A DNA stretch of 46,473 nucleotides from JAWLFY01 sp964462125 (GCA_964462125.1 CAYWXT010000007.1:1-46473); one strand, 5' to 3'; shown: positions 22,759 through 30,939, numbered from the stretch's first letter. Notes: a model not told the origin generated them from the letters alone. Translations and numbers: made by a program.

Positions 22759-24006
22759 TCACTCGCCGGGCACAACGGAGATCGACCAGCGGCAAAGGGG
22801 GGCCAGGGCGGCTGCCTCGGCAGCGCTGGGGACAAAAACCCGGACCGTGCAAGGATCGAACTGGTTCAGGTCAACATCAGCGGGGGATCGCCACTCCCGC
22901 TCCTGCGTCCAATCGTACGTATGGCCCCTCGCCTGAAAACGGTAACGATCCCCCGCCGGAAGTTCTCTCCGGCGCTGACGGTCGCCATAGATCACCGGTG
23001 TTGCCCCTGCGGTGGCCGCGGCACGAAGTTGGACCGCGATTCCGTACGGCTCGTAATCCCAACGGTGAAGATGGGGACGATAGCATCGTCGCGGGAGCAG
23101 TTCCGCGAGGGGCACGGCGGAGAAACAGACCACCGGGTGGGAGCGGGACGATGCTCCAGCGGCGGCGACCAATCGTCCGCTCTTGACGATCCGGCGAAGG
23201 GTCTCGAAGGCATCGGCACTGGCCGGCGGTTCGCCACCGAGCAGTAGCGAGTCGAGATATTGGCGATGCGTTTGGCCGGGCCACTCGGCTTCGCTGGCAC
23301 GCGTGCAGTGCACCAACCATTCCCCTGCCGCACGCGTCCACTGCGGCCAGAAAGCGATCGCTGGATCGTTCGCGTTCGTCTCGGGAACTGCGGTCGGCGG
23401 TTCCTGCGCCGCTAAGTGTTCCGAGGCCGGCAACAGGTACCAACCGATCGCCCCCTCGGCGATCAGACGCGCCGCGGCGCAGCGCGGATCGCCACTGATC
23501 GCGACCCGGGTCGAGGCATCGTCCCGAATGCGGAGCCGCTCGGCGAGGCATCGCTCGATCGTCCCCCCACGGCGGACAAAGAGGCCGTCGACACGATCGG
23601 CTAACGCAATCACGGTTTGATCCCGCGACAATTTTCTGCCCCGCGAAGACTCGATCCGAACCCCATCGCCGTCGTTAGACGGTTCCGCGTTGACGGAAAC
23701 GCCAAGTCGGCGAACCGCGAACAGTTCCGCCGCCCGCTGTGCCCACGGCTCGATCGCAGAACCGCTTGCAACCAGAAGTGTCCCACCGCGGTCGCGGCAA
23801 TCGAGAGCCGCTCGACTCAATCGCCGACAGACGCCGCGGTGCAAGGAGCGGTCGTGCCCCAGAGTGCTGCTGACCACCGCGATCAAGGGAGCCGTTGTCC
23901 GCAGCGGTGCCTCGGTCGAGACGCGGACCGGACCGCAGGCCTGCTCGAGAAAAGCGAGACGGCGGTGGGAAGGAGACACAGTCACCGGGATCGATTCTTG
24001 GCTCAT
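22759..24006 (-). CDS. two-domain protein: SLOG-like Rossmann domain plus AbiGi/ADP-ribosyltransferase-like domain (tentative)
   Basis: A 415-residue cytoplasmic protein I cannot name. Residues about 40-190 resemble a SLOG/DprA-type nucleotide-binding fold: APLIAVVSSTLGHDRS, then RDRGGTLLVASGSAIEPWAQ, then TVIALADRVDGLFVRRGGTI before ERCLAERL, the place where SLOG proteins have a GG-T-E motif. Residues about 225-395 have the order WLVHCTR, VVCFSAVPLAELL, HLHRWDYEPYGIAVQ, ATPVIYGD and WTQEREWRSPADVDL. This recalls AbiGi-type phage-abortive proteins and related ADP-ribosyltransferase-like folds (conserved Phe-Ser/Thr, Tyr-Gly, EREWR). It lies 100 bp upstream of nadA on the same strand and so beside NAD synthesis. 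Both domain calls are from memory of motif patterns; a role in NAD sensing or defence is inference. Confidence 0.6.
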   Translation of the reverse strand: MSQESIPVTVSPSHRRLAFLEQACGPVRVSTEAPLRTTAPLIAVVSSTLGHDRSLHRGVCRRLSRAALDCRDRGGTLLVASGSAIEPWAQRAAELFAVRRLGVSVNAEPSNDGDGVRIESSRGRKLSRDQTVIALADRVDGLFVRRGGTIERCLAERLRIRDDASTRVAISGDPRCAAARLIAEGAIGWYLLPASEHLAAQEPPTAVPETNANDPAIAFWPQWTRAAGEWLVHCTRASEAEWPGQTHRQYLDSLLLGGEPPASADAFETLRRIVKSGRLVAAAGASSRSHPVVCFSAVPLAELLPRRCYRPHLHRWDYEPYGIAVQLRAAATAGATPVIYGDRQRRRELPAGDRYRFQARGHTYDWTQEREWRSPADVDLNQFDPCTVRVFVPSAAEAAALAPLCRWSISVVPGE

Positions 24007-24282
24007 CCTTTACGGCCATGCCTGCCTGTTGGGGATATCCCGTTTCCCCAATCGTGGTATCACGTGCTTTCGACGTGGGCAAGGGAGGCGAGAGGTCGCA
24101 CGTAGCAGAATTCGTCTAGGGTTCTGGGCGTGGGCGGTGGGGGTTACAGGTTGGCAGCTTGTGCGACGGGGCGGTCTCGTTAAAGACTCCTGTGGGTTTG
24201 TCCCGAAGTGGTTATGCTGGTTCAGTTCATTTGATTGAAAGGCCCGCTGAGTACTTGTAAGGGCCAACGTGAGGTGATTTCC

Positions 24283-24594
24283 ATGCGTTTGATTCTGATC
24301 CAGGTGATTGCGGCTGTCGCTTCACTGTCCCCGGTGTGGGCGGCCGAGGGGGATTCCATGGGGACGAGCGTTTACCGTTTGTGGCCAGGGCCGTCGCCGC
24401 GTTGGAATGCGCCGAGCGAAATGGAACGAGACACGACTGCGGGGGACGGACGGCTTGCCGGGGGCCGTCCAGTGGTCCGACTGGGGTTTGTCAAAGAGCC
24501 GCAACTGCACGTTTATCAGGCTGATCCGCAGACCGCGAGCGACACGATCGTGATCATTTCTTGGTTGCGGGAGCAAGGGTGGTTAGAGCGATGA
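24283..24594 (+). CDS. truncated secreted esterase remnant (BD-FAE/lipase family N terminus)
   Basis: An intact 103-codon frame starting at ATG 24283 after GAGGTGA. A signal peptide (LILIQVIAAVASLSPVWA, then AEGDS) is followed by VYRLWPGPSPRWNAPSE and EPQLHVYQADPQTASDTIVI. This order matches the N terminus of planctomycete carbohydrate esterases/lipases, where it precedes the oxyanion-hole GGGYGGL motif. Here that motif and all catalytic residues are absent. The sequence jumps from IVII to SWLREQGWLER, which resembles a later helix (WLREQG) of the same family, as if an internal segment were deleted. The 3' end overlaps the next gene by ATGA. It may be only a translational leader now. Family assignment is from memory. 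Confidence 0.6.
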   Translation: MRLILIQVIAAVASLSPVWAAEGDSMGTSVYRLWPGPSPRWNAPSEMERDTTAGDGRLAGGRPVVRLGFVKEPQLHVYQADPQTASDTIVIISWLREQGWLER

Positions 24595-25268
24595 GTGACG
24601 CAGCGTTTGAAGTGGCCTCGCTGGAATCGGAAGATCCATCAGCACCGTTGCTGCCGGGCCAGGAGTGGGCGAACGCCTTGACGCACGGGGTGGCAACGGT
24701 TGTCGCGTTGATCGTTGGGGCGGCGTTGGCGTTCGATGCCGTGTCGCAGGACTGGTTTCTTGCCTTTGCGTGTGTCGCTTACGTCGGTTCGGTCACCGGC
24801 ACGTTCGCCTCGTCCACGCTCTCGCACACCATCCGCCGCCAACCTTGGCTGAATACGTTTCGGGCCTGGGACCAGGCGATGATTTACTTGATGATTGCCG
24901 GCACCTACACGCCGATCGTGGTCTGTTTTGCGCCGATCGGGGTGTTGATGCCGCTGTTGGCCACGATGTGGCTGGCTGCCTGGGCTGGGTTCTTCGGCAA
25001 GGTGTTTTTCCGCCACCGGATCAATGCCATCGGGACGGCTTCCTATCTGCTGCTCGGTTGGCTCCCCGCGATCCCGTTGGCCGGTCACGTCCCCGGCGTA
25101 GTGGTCTCCGCGATGCTGGCCGGTGGTGTGCTGTACACGGTTGGCGTCGCATTCTTGATCAATGATCGCAAGGTGCGATACTTCCACGCCGTTTGGCACC
25201 TGTTCGTGATCGCAGCGGCGCTGGTCCACTTCTTAGCGATCCAAATGCACGTCGTCGCTGCGTATTAG
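24591..25268 (+). CDS. hemolysin III family membrane protein (PAQR/YqfA type)
   Basis: The 225-residue protein has about seven helices and starts at ATG 24591, overlapping the upstream remnant by 4 nt. PAQR/hemolysin III hallmarks are ANALTHGVATVVALIVGAAL, SSTLSHTIRRQPW, the DQAMIYLMIAGTYTPIVVCF block, and the C-terminal FHAVWHLFVIAAALVHFLAI. The conserved Ser, His, Asp and two C-terminal His residues correspond to the zinc site of the CREST/PAQR superfamily, so a membrane-embedded hydrolase is possible; true haemolysis is not established. The start is supported by the ATGA coupling. The stop overlaps the convergent glycosyltransferase stop by 4 bp. Confidence 0.92.
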   Translation: MSDAAFEVASLESEDPSAPLLPGQEWANALTHGVATVVALIVGAALAFDAVSQDWFLAFACVAYVGSVTGTFASSTLSHTIRRQPWLNTFRAWDQAMIYLMIAGTYTPIVVCFAPIGVLMPLLATMWLAAWAGFFGKVFFRHRINAIGTASYLLLGWLPAIPLAGHVPGVVVSAMLAGGVLYTVGVAFLINDRKVRYFHAVWHLFVIAAALVHFLAIQMHVVAAY

Positions 25269-26389
25269 TTCCTGCCTCGCCACGCGACTTGCCGGCCGAC
25301 GATCGATTGAAGGAACGCCAGCCACTGCAGGGCGAGCAAGAGCGACACGGCGAAAGGATGGCAGAGGGCTGCGAGGGGAGGTTGCCCCAACCATCCGACG
25401 GCGACCAGACGCGGTTGGTAGCTCAGCCAGATCGCGGTCAGGGAGATGAGGGTCCCTTCGATCGTCGGTCGCAGGAGCGATCCCACCAGGGTCACCCATG
25501 GCAGCACGGCCCCGCCGAGCAGCACCATGGAAGCGGGGACGATCAGCTTCGGATTCGCGATCCCCTCAACGGCGTTCTTCAGCACTCCGCGAATCACTTC
25601 CCGGCCTGAATGGTACATGCGGCACTCGGCAAGCTGGCTTCCGTCCAGCACATCGGTCATGAGGCCGGCTTCGCGAAAGGCCTTCGGCAACTTGACACCG
25701 TCGTGGCGGGAATGGCGGATGGCGGCGTGCGTCCCGGCCCGCTGGTAATCCTCCCATTGCGCCATGAACAACTGCCCGCAACCGGCTGCGTAGGCGGGAT
25801 GGGTGCTTTGCCGCATGCGGCGAAAGGGAAGGAAGCCGAGCAGGATCCAGTGCATCAGCGGGATCAGCCATTGTTCCAGCCAGGTCTCGGTTTGCTGGTG
25901 CGGAAAGATGCTCAGCAGCGGCACGCCGGTATCGTCTTGTCGCCGCGTCAGGGACAGCAGTGCGTCGCGGCCGACTCGCACATCGGCGTCGAGGAAAACG
26001 AGACGCGAAAACGTCGCCATTTTGGCCAACTGATAACACGCGAACTGCTTTCCATTCCAACCATCCGGGAGGGGACGTCCCGGAGCGCAGCGGACGCGTG
26101 GATCTTGCTCAGCGATCTTGTGCACGATCGCGGCGGTATTGTCGCGAGAGTGATCATCAAGGACGAGCACCTCGACGGTCACACCTTCGCTTTGCAACAC
26201 CGACCTCACTGTCTCCGCGATCCCTGCCGCTTCGTCCCGGGCTGGAATCAGGACCGAGACCTGCGGAAAAGGGGTCAGGACTCTTTTTTCGAGCACCTGC
26301 TCCTGAAACAGCGGCAGGTTTTTCATAAACATCACTGCTGGCAGGGCGGCCAGGACCAGCCCCACGATCGAGAGCAAAATCCACGTCAC
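25265..26389 (-). CDS. GT2 carotenoid-type glycosyltransferase (CrtQ/CruC-like)
   Basis: A 374-residue membrane glycosyltransferase. The start is chosen at GTG 26389, which overlaps the acyltransferase stop as GTGA and has GGAG 10 nt upstream. An ATG at 26446 would overlap by 61 nt. An N-terminal helix (ILLSIVGLVLAALPAVMFM) is followed by SVLIPARDEAAGIAETVRSV, LVLDDHSRDNT and the metal-binding VFLDADVRVGRDAL; two or three helices close the protein. This arrangement matches CrtQ, which glucosylates diaponeurosporenoate, and CruC-type enzymes. It is the last gene of a coupled four-gene carotenoid operon. A dispersed 23-bp repeat lies inside its frame (26267-26289) and encodes EKRVLTPF in the linker. 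Confidence 0.85.
   Translation of the reverse strand: MTWILLSIVGLVLAALPAVMFMKNLPLFQEQVLEKRVLTPFPQVSVLIPARDEAAGIAETVRSVLQSEGVTVEVLVLDDHSRDNTAAIVHKIAEQDPRVRCAPGRPLPDGWNGKQFACYQLAKMATFSRLVFLDADVRVGRDALLSLTRRQDDTGVPLLSIFPHQQTETWLEQWLIPLMHWILLGFLPFRRMRQSTHPAYAAGCGQLFMAQWEDYQRAGTHAAIRHSRHDGVKLPKAFREAGLMTDVLDGSQLAECRMYHSGREVIRGVLKNAVEGIANPKLIVPASMVLLGGAVLPWVTLVGSLLRPTIEGTLISLTAIWLSYQPRLVAVGWLGQPPLAALCHPFAVSLLLALQWLAFLQSIVGRQVAWRGRN
26267..26289 (-). repeat. dispersed 23-bp repeat inside the glycosyltransferase gene
   Basis: The sequence core GGGGTCAGGACTC, flanked by an A-run and a T-run, matches the reverse complement of 35035-35057 over all 23 bp. This copy is in the coding region without breaking the frame. 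Similar GTCAGGACTC-type motifs are, from memory, found around REP-associated (RAYT) transposases. Confidence 0.75.
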
Positions 26390-27216
26390 TTGAAATGGTC
26401 TCCGTGGGCGGCTTGGAAATCTCGACCTTGAGCCCATGCTTTGCACCGTCGCATGGCGTCGTAAAACCTGCCGGCCCCGCGCCTACCCGACAACAGATTC
26501 TCGAACGGTTCGTCGCGGCGGGCGATCACGTTCTCCGCCAGCGCGGATTGGTTTTCCCGCAACTGCGTCTCCAGCAACGCGCGCCATCGAGGCTTCGAAA
26601 GTCGGGGATGATCCGCGATCGCGATCGGTTGGCCGAAGCGGACGAGGCAGTTCGGCAGACGTTCGTCCCAGAAGACGTACTCCACACCGACCGGCACCAC
26701 CCATCCATCGCTCAGTCGCCGACAGAGATGGGGCAAGCCGGGCATCAGCGGCGCAGCATGGTCGCGGACGTCGGTAAAGCGTCCTTCGGGGGTGATCCAG
26801 ATCGCGGTCCTGCCGGCGGTGGCGATCGCGACACTCCGCGTCAAAAAGGCTCTGGGTCCCGTCAGCGTTTTGGGCCCCTCCCGTTTTTCGGCGCCTTCCG
26901 TTGTGTTCAAACGGACGCCATAGAAGCCAAGTTTCTTGAACACGCCATGTTGTTCCAGGGCCACAGCGTCGATCGGCGCGTAGAACTGTCTTCGTGGGAA
27001 GACGACCCGGTTGAGGAAATGCGCAATCAAGGGGTCCCACCAAGAGGGATGGTTGCCGTAGAGGATTAGCGGTGGTGTCGCCTCCATATCGAGCGGCATC
27101 AAACAATCCCGCTCGACTGCGATCGAATGGAAGTGTCGGCGCAGGAAGGGTCTAAGGAACCGGTGAAAGCCGTCTTGAAACCAAGGGCGGACGACGGGGA
27201 CGATTGGATCGGACAT
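26386..27216 (-). CDS. 1-acylglycerol-phosphate-type acyltransferase (CrtO analogue)
   Basis: The 276-residue PlsC-fold enzyme has the catalytic HX4D motif in LYGNHPSWWDPLIA, an ITPEGRFTDVRD block (the family's EGR/EGT site) and VPVGVEYVFWDERLPNCLVR. It has no strong membrane helix. In the carotenoid operon it would acylate the sugar of the glycosylated carotenoid acid, the step done by the unrelated CrtO in Staphylococcus; a role in phospholipid synthesis cannot be excluded. The start shares one nucleotide with the upstream desaturase stop (TGATG), and the stop overlaps the glycosyltransferase GTG, so it is translated in series. Confidence 0.85.
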   Translation of the reverse strand: MSDPIVPVVRPWFQDGFHRFLRPFLRRHFHSIAVERDCLMPLDMEATPPLILYGNHPSWWDPLIAHFLNRVVFPRRQFYAPIDAVALEQHGVFKKLGFYGVRLNTTEGAEKREGPKTLTGPRAFLTRSVAIATAGRTAIWITPEGRFTDVRDHAAPLMPGLPHLCRRLSDGWVVPVGVEYVFWDERLPNCLVRFGQPIAIADHPRLSKPRWRALLETQLRENQSALAENVIARRDEPFENLLSGRRGAGRFYDAMRRCKAWAQGRDFQAAHGDHFK

Positions 27217-28802
27217 CAGCCAGTGGGGAGGGACGGATGGAGGGTTCCGGCGGCGGCGTCGCTGTCGAGGGAATCGGCCGCGATCCAGCCGCTCATCAAG
27301 ACCATCGGCATGCCTGGACCGGGATGGGCCGCGCCACCGGCAAGGTAGAGCCCTGGCAGGTCATGGCGCCGATTGGCCGGTTTGAACGCGCCGAAAAATT
27401 TGCCGTGGCTCGCCACTCCATAGATCGCGCCGTTGAGCACCCGGTAGCGGCGATCGATCCCTTCGGGGGTCAACGATTGCTCGTAGCGGATTGCGTGCCG
27501 CAGTCCCCGGAGCCCCGCGGTTCGCTCCAGTTTGTCCAAGATCACCTCCCGGTATTCGGGAAGCATCGTCTGCCAGTGGTGACCATGGCGCAGATAGGGC
27601 GTGTGGACCAGGATGTAGAGCGCTTCGCCCCCTGGGGGCGCGACGGCCGGTTCGCTGGCCGCCGGGGCACAAACATACGCGGTCGGATCGGGTGCGGGTT
27701 GACCGCGTCGATAGATAAAGTCGAACTCCTCTTTGGGATCTTTCGAGAAGATAAAGTTGTGGTGAAGTAATTGTTCGAATCGGCGATCGAGGCCGAGATA
27801 GAGGACGACGCCGCTGCAGGCCGGCTCGTGCCGATTGCGTTTCTCGAATCGTTCGGACTGCGGCGATCCGCCGAGCAAGTCGCGATAGGTGCGGACCGCG
27901 TCACAGTTGCTGACGACCGCATCACACGCGAGCTGTTCACCGTCGGTGGTGAGCACGCCGGTGACCCGGCCCGAAGAGGTCACAATCTTGGCGACGTCCG
28001 ATTCGGTCCGCACCTGGACCCCGAGTTCGGTGGCGAGTTGTTCCAGGGCGACGGGCACAGCGCGGGTGCCCCCGATCGGGTACCAGATCCCCTCGTCGGT
28101 CTGCATATGAGCGATGCCACACAACACGGCTGGAGAGGCGTAAGGACTTGAACCGACGTACTGAGTGAAGTGGTCCATCATTTGGGCCACCCGTTTTTCT
28201 GAAACGTGGGACCGGACGACCGACGCGACGCTGCGGCCCATGCGCAAGGACAACACATCTTTCAATACCGCGGCGGAAAAGGTTCCACCGACATCCATCG
28301 TGTCCCTCAGGCCACCGACGCTTCGCCAGAAAAAGAAGCGGTCCGAAACGCCGTGCAGTTGCTCGCTGACCTTCATGAACCGTGCGTAGCCTTCACCGCT
28401 CTGCGCCGAGCCGGTGAAGGCGTCCAGGTTCCGCTTCATCGCGTCGACGTCGGCGACCAGGTCGAGGACGCCGTTGTCGCCGGAGTTGGGGTGTTCCGCA
28501 TCGGTTTCGAAAAAACATCGCCATTGGGGATCGAGCGGAACGATCTCAAGGTAGTCTTCCAGCTTCCGACCGGCCTCGGCGAAGACCCGCTGGAGGACAC
28601 TTGGCAGCGTCAGGATGGTTGGTCCCATGTCGAAGCGAAACCCTTCCGCTTCGTGCAGCGCTGCCTTGCCACCGACCCAGGCGTTCTTCTCCAGCAGCGT
28701 CACTTGGTGTCCGCGGGCGGCCAGGACGCAGGCCGATGAAAGCCCGGCCAAACCTCCACCGACAACGATCACGCGCAGCGATCTTGGTTCCGACGTGGTC
28801 AT
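27216..28802 (-). CDS. CrtN/CrtP-type carotenoid desaturase or oxidase
   Basis: The 528-residue FAD enzyme of the phytoene desaturase family has an N-terminal dinucleotide-binding motif VIVVGGGLAGLSSACVLAAR with E in LLEKN, WVGGKAALHEAEGFRFDMGP, and the C-terminal FAD motif GLYLAGGAAHPGPGMPMVLM. Such enzymes desaturate dehydrosqualene-type C30 chains (CrtN) or oxidise the terminal methyl to an aldehyde (CrtP). The two cannot be told apart here by eye. The aldehyde dehydrogenase directly upstream favours a CrtP-like terminal oxidase, while being the sole such gene in the cluster favours CrtN. The ATG overlaps the aldehyde dehydrogenase stop as ATGA. Confidence 0.88.
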   Translation of the reverse strand: MTTSEPRSLRVIVVGGGLAGLSSACVLAARGHQVTLLEKNAWVGGKAALHEAEGFRFDMGPTILTLPSVLQRVFAEAGRKLEDYLEIVPLDPQWRCFFETDAEHPNSGDNGVLDLVADVDAMKRNLDAFTGSAQSGEGYARFMKVSEQLHGVSDRFFFWRSVGGLRDTMDVGGTFSAAVLKDVLSLRMGRSVASVVRSHVSEKRVAQMMDHFTQYVGSSPYASPAVLCGIAHMQTDEGIWYPIGGTRAVPVALEQLATELGVQVRTESDVAKIVTSSGRVTGVLTTDGEQLACDAVVSNCDAVRTYRDLLGGSPQSERFEKRNRHEPACSGVVLYLGLDRRFEQLLHHNFIFSKDPKEEFDFIYRRGQPAPDPTAYVCAPAASEPAVAPPGGEALYILVHTPYLRHGHHWQTMLPEYREVILDKLERTAGLRGLRHAIRYEQSLTPEGIDRRYRVLNGAIYGVASHGKFFGAFKPANRRHDLPGLYLAGGAAHPGPGMPMVLMSGWIAADSLDSDAAAGTLHPSLPTG

Positions 28803-30247
28803 CGATTGGATTTCCCCATCATCATCCGACGCACGCCCGATAGCCGGCTCGCCAGAGAACCGCCGTAGGAAGCTTGGAGGTAGCTGGCCAAGGTTTCCGC
28901 GTCCGATTCTTTCCGGCGCGACAAGTGGGGGACGATCCGGCCCCGCCGTTCCCCGAGAACCTTCACCGCCGTCATTGCCAACAGTCCTTCGCCGCCGCGA
29001 GTCACACCGAAACCACTCTCACCCCGTCCGCCAAAGGGAACGCGGGGATCGGCCGTGGGGACGATCAGGTCATTGACGGTGACCGTCCCGACGTTCAACG
29101 CCGCAGCGATCGATCGTGCTTGGACCGAGTCGCCGAAGATCGAGGCTGCCAGCCGATACGGGCAGCCATTGACGATGGCCACGGCTTTGTGCATCGCCTC
29201 CACACGAATCACCGACAGCACTGGGGCGAACAGGTCCGCGGTGGCGATGGCTGCGTCCGGCGGGACATGATCGAGCAGGAGGGGGCAGAGTTGACCCGAA
29301 TCACGAAGCCGGCGGGAGTCGTACCGTCCGCCGCGGTCGACCGCGCCTGCGGCGATTGCACCGTCGATCAGATCGGCTGCCGATCGGCGCGCGGCCGCGT
29401 GTACGGAATGCGTTTGTTGCGGCGCGAGTTGCTCATCGAGTTGCTGCAGGATTGGCTCGGCCGAGCGACGTTCGACGATCAGCCGTCGGGGGGCGATGCA
29501 GGTCGCCCCGGCATTGAAGTTCAAGCCGAAGTCGATGGATTGGGCAAGTCGTTTCCGATCGGCACTGGGCAAGGCGATCACCGCATCGCAGCCGCTCAGC
29601 TCCATGATCGTCGGCGTCAGTTTCGCCGCTGCGTGGCTCATCACCTTCCGCCCCGTCGAGGCGGATCCGGTCAGGACGATCAAGTCGACGCCTTGATCGA
29701 TCGTGTCGATCGCGGCCTGGGGGGCTGAATCGAGAATCTGCAGCGCCGATCGCGGGATCCCGGCGCGGTAGAAGCAATCGGCCAGACATGCGGTCGCCGC
29801 CTCGGTCCCTTCGGCCGGCTTGATCCACACCTCATTGCCCGCGGCCAGCCCCTGGGCGGCCTGGACTCCCGGCAGCAGCAGCGGATAATTCCAGGTGCCG
29901 AGGATCAGCACGCGACCGAGCGGCACCCGCAGAATCGTATTGTGAACGCCCCACAACCAGGTCGGACGTCCGCGCCGTCCCAGTCGCTTTTGGCGGAGGA
30001 TCCCGGGCCCTCGGCGGTGCAAAAAGTGAAGTGCGGCACAGAGGGGAAGCAATTCGGAGGCGATAGTTTCAGCATCGTCGGTGCGCTGTTCGCTGCGGCA
30101 CCGTTGCACCAGCGGTGTTGTCGCCCGAGCCAATTCGGCAGCTACCGCACCGAGCCGAGCGCAACGTCGTCGGGCTGGCAGTGCCGGCCAGGGTCGCTGG
30201 CCGCTATACTTTGCACCGATCAACGGAGCCAGCCCACGCGAAGCCAA
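28799..30247 (-). CDS. aldehyde dehydrogenase, carotenoid-cluster (AldH/CrtNc-like)
   Basis: A 482-residue enzyme if translation starts at TTG 30247. The frame is open to an ATG at 30337, but that would overlap the divergent nitroreductase, so the start is uncertain. Aldehyde dehydrogenase motifs: GTWNYPLLLPGVQAAQGLAA, KPAEGTEAATACLAD, VLTGSASTGRKVM, catalytic Glu in MELSGCDAVI, catalytic Cys in FNAGATCIAPRR, and the C-terminal PFGGRGESGFGVTRGGEG. As first gene of the operon it would oxidise a C30 carotenoid aldehyde to the acid, as AldH does in staphyloxanthin synthesis. The C terminus is Arg-rich. It overlaps the desaturase ATG by 4 nt. Confidence 0.85.
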   Translation of the reverse strand: MASRGLAPLIGAKYSGQRPWPALPARRRCARLGAVAAELARATTPLVQRCRSEQRTDDAETIASELLPLCAALHFLHRRGPGILRQKRLGRRGRPTWLWGVHNTILRVPLGRVLILGTWNYPLLLPGVQAAQGLAAGNEVWIKPAEGTEAATACLADCFYRAGIPRSALQILDSAPQAAIDTIDQGVDLIVLTGSASTGRKVMSHAAAKLTPTIMELSGCDAVIALPSADRKRLAQSIDFGLNFNAGATCIAPRRLIVERRSAEPILQQLDEQLAPQQTHSVHAAARRSAADLIDGAIAAGAVDRGGRYDSRRLRDSGQLCPLLLDHVPPDAAIATADLFAPVLSVIRVEAMHKAVAIVNGCPYRLAASIFGDSVQARSIAAALNVGTVTVNDLIVPTADPRVPFGGRGESGFGVTRGGEGLLAMTAVKVLGERRGRIVPHLSRRKESDAETLASYLQASYGGSLASRLSGVRRMMMGKSNR

Positions 30248-30259
30248 GAATGAATCGCC

Positions 30260-30907
30260 ATGCCATCCTCCGATAAATCTCAATCCGTCACCGCGGTCAA
30301 CCCGACAGAATACCCGGTTGAGCCGGTCTTCCGCCATCGCTGGAGCCCGTACCGCTTTGAGCCCCGCGAGGTGGAGGAGGCGAAATTGTTGCGGTGCCTG
30401 GAAGCGGCTCGTTGGGCGGCGAGTAGTTTCAACGAACAGCCCTGGTCATGGATCGTCGCTTTCCGTCAAGATACCGCGGCGTTTGAGGAGATGCTGGGGT
30501 GCTTGATTGAGGCGAACCAAGTGTGGGCGAAGCATAGTGGCGTGTTGATGATCACGGCAATCCGGACCTCCTTTGCGGCCAACGGCCAGCCCAATCGGGT
30601 CGCGCTGCACGATCTTGGCCTGGCCGCAGGGCAGCTTACCTTGCAGGCGACAGCGGAGGGGATGCAGGTTCATCAGATGGCGGGGGTCAACCTCAGCCGT
30701 GCGCGAGCCACCTATGAAATTCCTGAAGGCTTTGAGCCCCAAACGGCGATCGCGATCGGATATCCTGCCACGGAGCCTGCCGAAAGCGAAGCGGCTCGGG
30801 AGCTGGAGCGTCGTGACGACCGGCCGCGAAAGCGGAAAGCGCTTTCAGAACAGGTTTTCGCGGGCAAGTTCGGGCGCGTTGCCGAAATCGCCCGCGCCAG
30901 GGGCTAA
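30260..30907 (+). CDS. nitroreductase family FMN oxidoreductase
   Basis: The 215-residue protein of the nitroreductase fold has an N-terminal FMN phosphate-binding region HRWSPYRFEPREVEEAKLLR, then EAARWAASSFNEQPWSW (the family's S-N-QPW motif). The mid-helix VALHDLGLAAGQLTLQATA and AIAIGYPATEP near the C terminus also fit. It is a cytoplasmic homodimer in known members and reduces nitro compounds or quinones with NAD(P)H; the substrate is unknown. The gene is divergent from the aldehyde dehydrogenase. A -10-like TATACT lies at 30205-30210, 50 nt before the ATG, but the -35 is poor. A PP2C gene follows after 32 bp and may be co-transcribed. Confidence 0.88.
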   Translation: MPSSDKSQSVTAVNPTEYPVEPVFRHRWSPYRFEPREVEEAKLLRCLEAARWAASSFNEQPWSWIVAFRQDTAAFEEMLGCLIEANQVWAKHSGVLMITAIRTSFAANGQPNRVALHDLGLAAGQLTLQATAEGMQVHQMAGVNLSRARATYEIPEGFEPQTAIAIGYPATEPAESEAARELERRDDRPRKRKALSEQVFAGKFGRVAEIARARG

Positions 30908-30939
30908 ACTGTAAATTACGCGATCTCTCCTCCTCGTGA

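Noticed and set aside
21589..23247. 552-codon plus-strand frame opposite nadA and the SLOG-like gene
   Set aside because: It spans two different genes antisense and the intergenic promoter; composition is His/Asp/Gly-rich without motifs.
26390..26446. ATG start for the carotenoid glycosyltransferase at 26446
   Set aside because: It would overlap the acyltransferase by 61 nt. GTG 26389 forms a GTGA overlap with GGAG 10 nt upstream, consistent with the other junctions of the operon.
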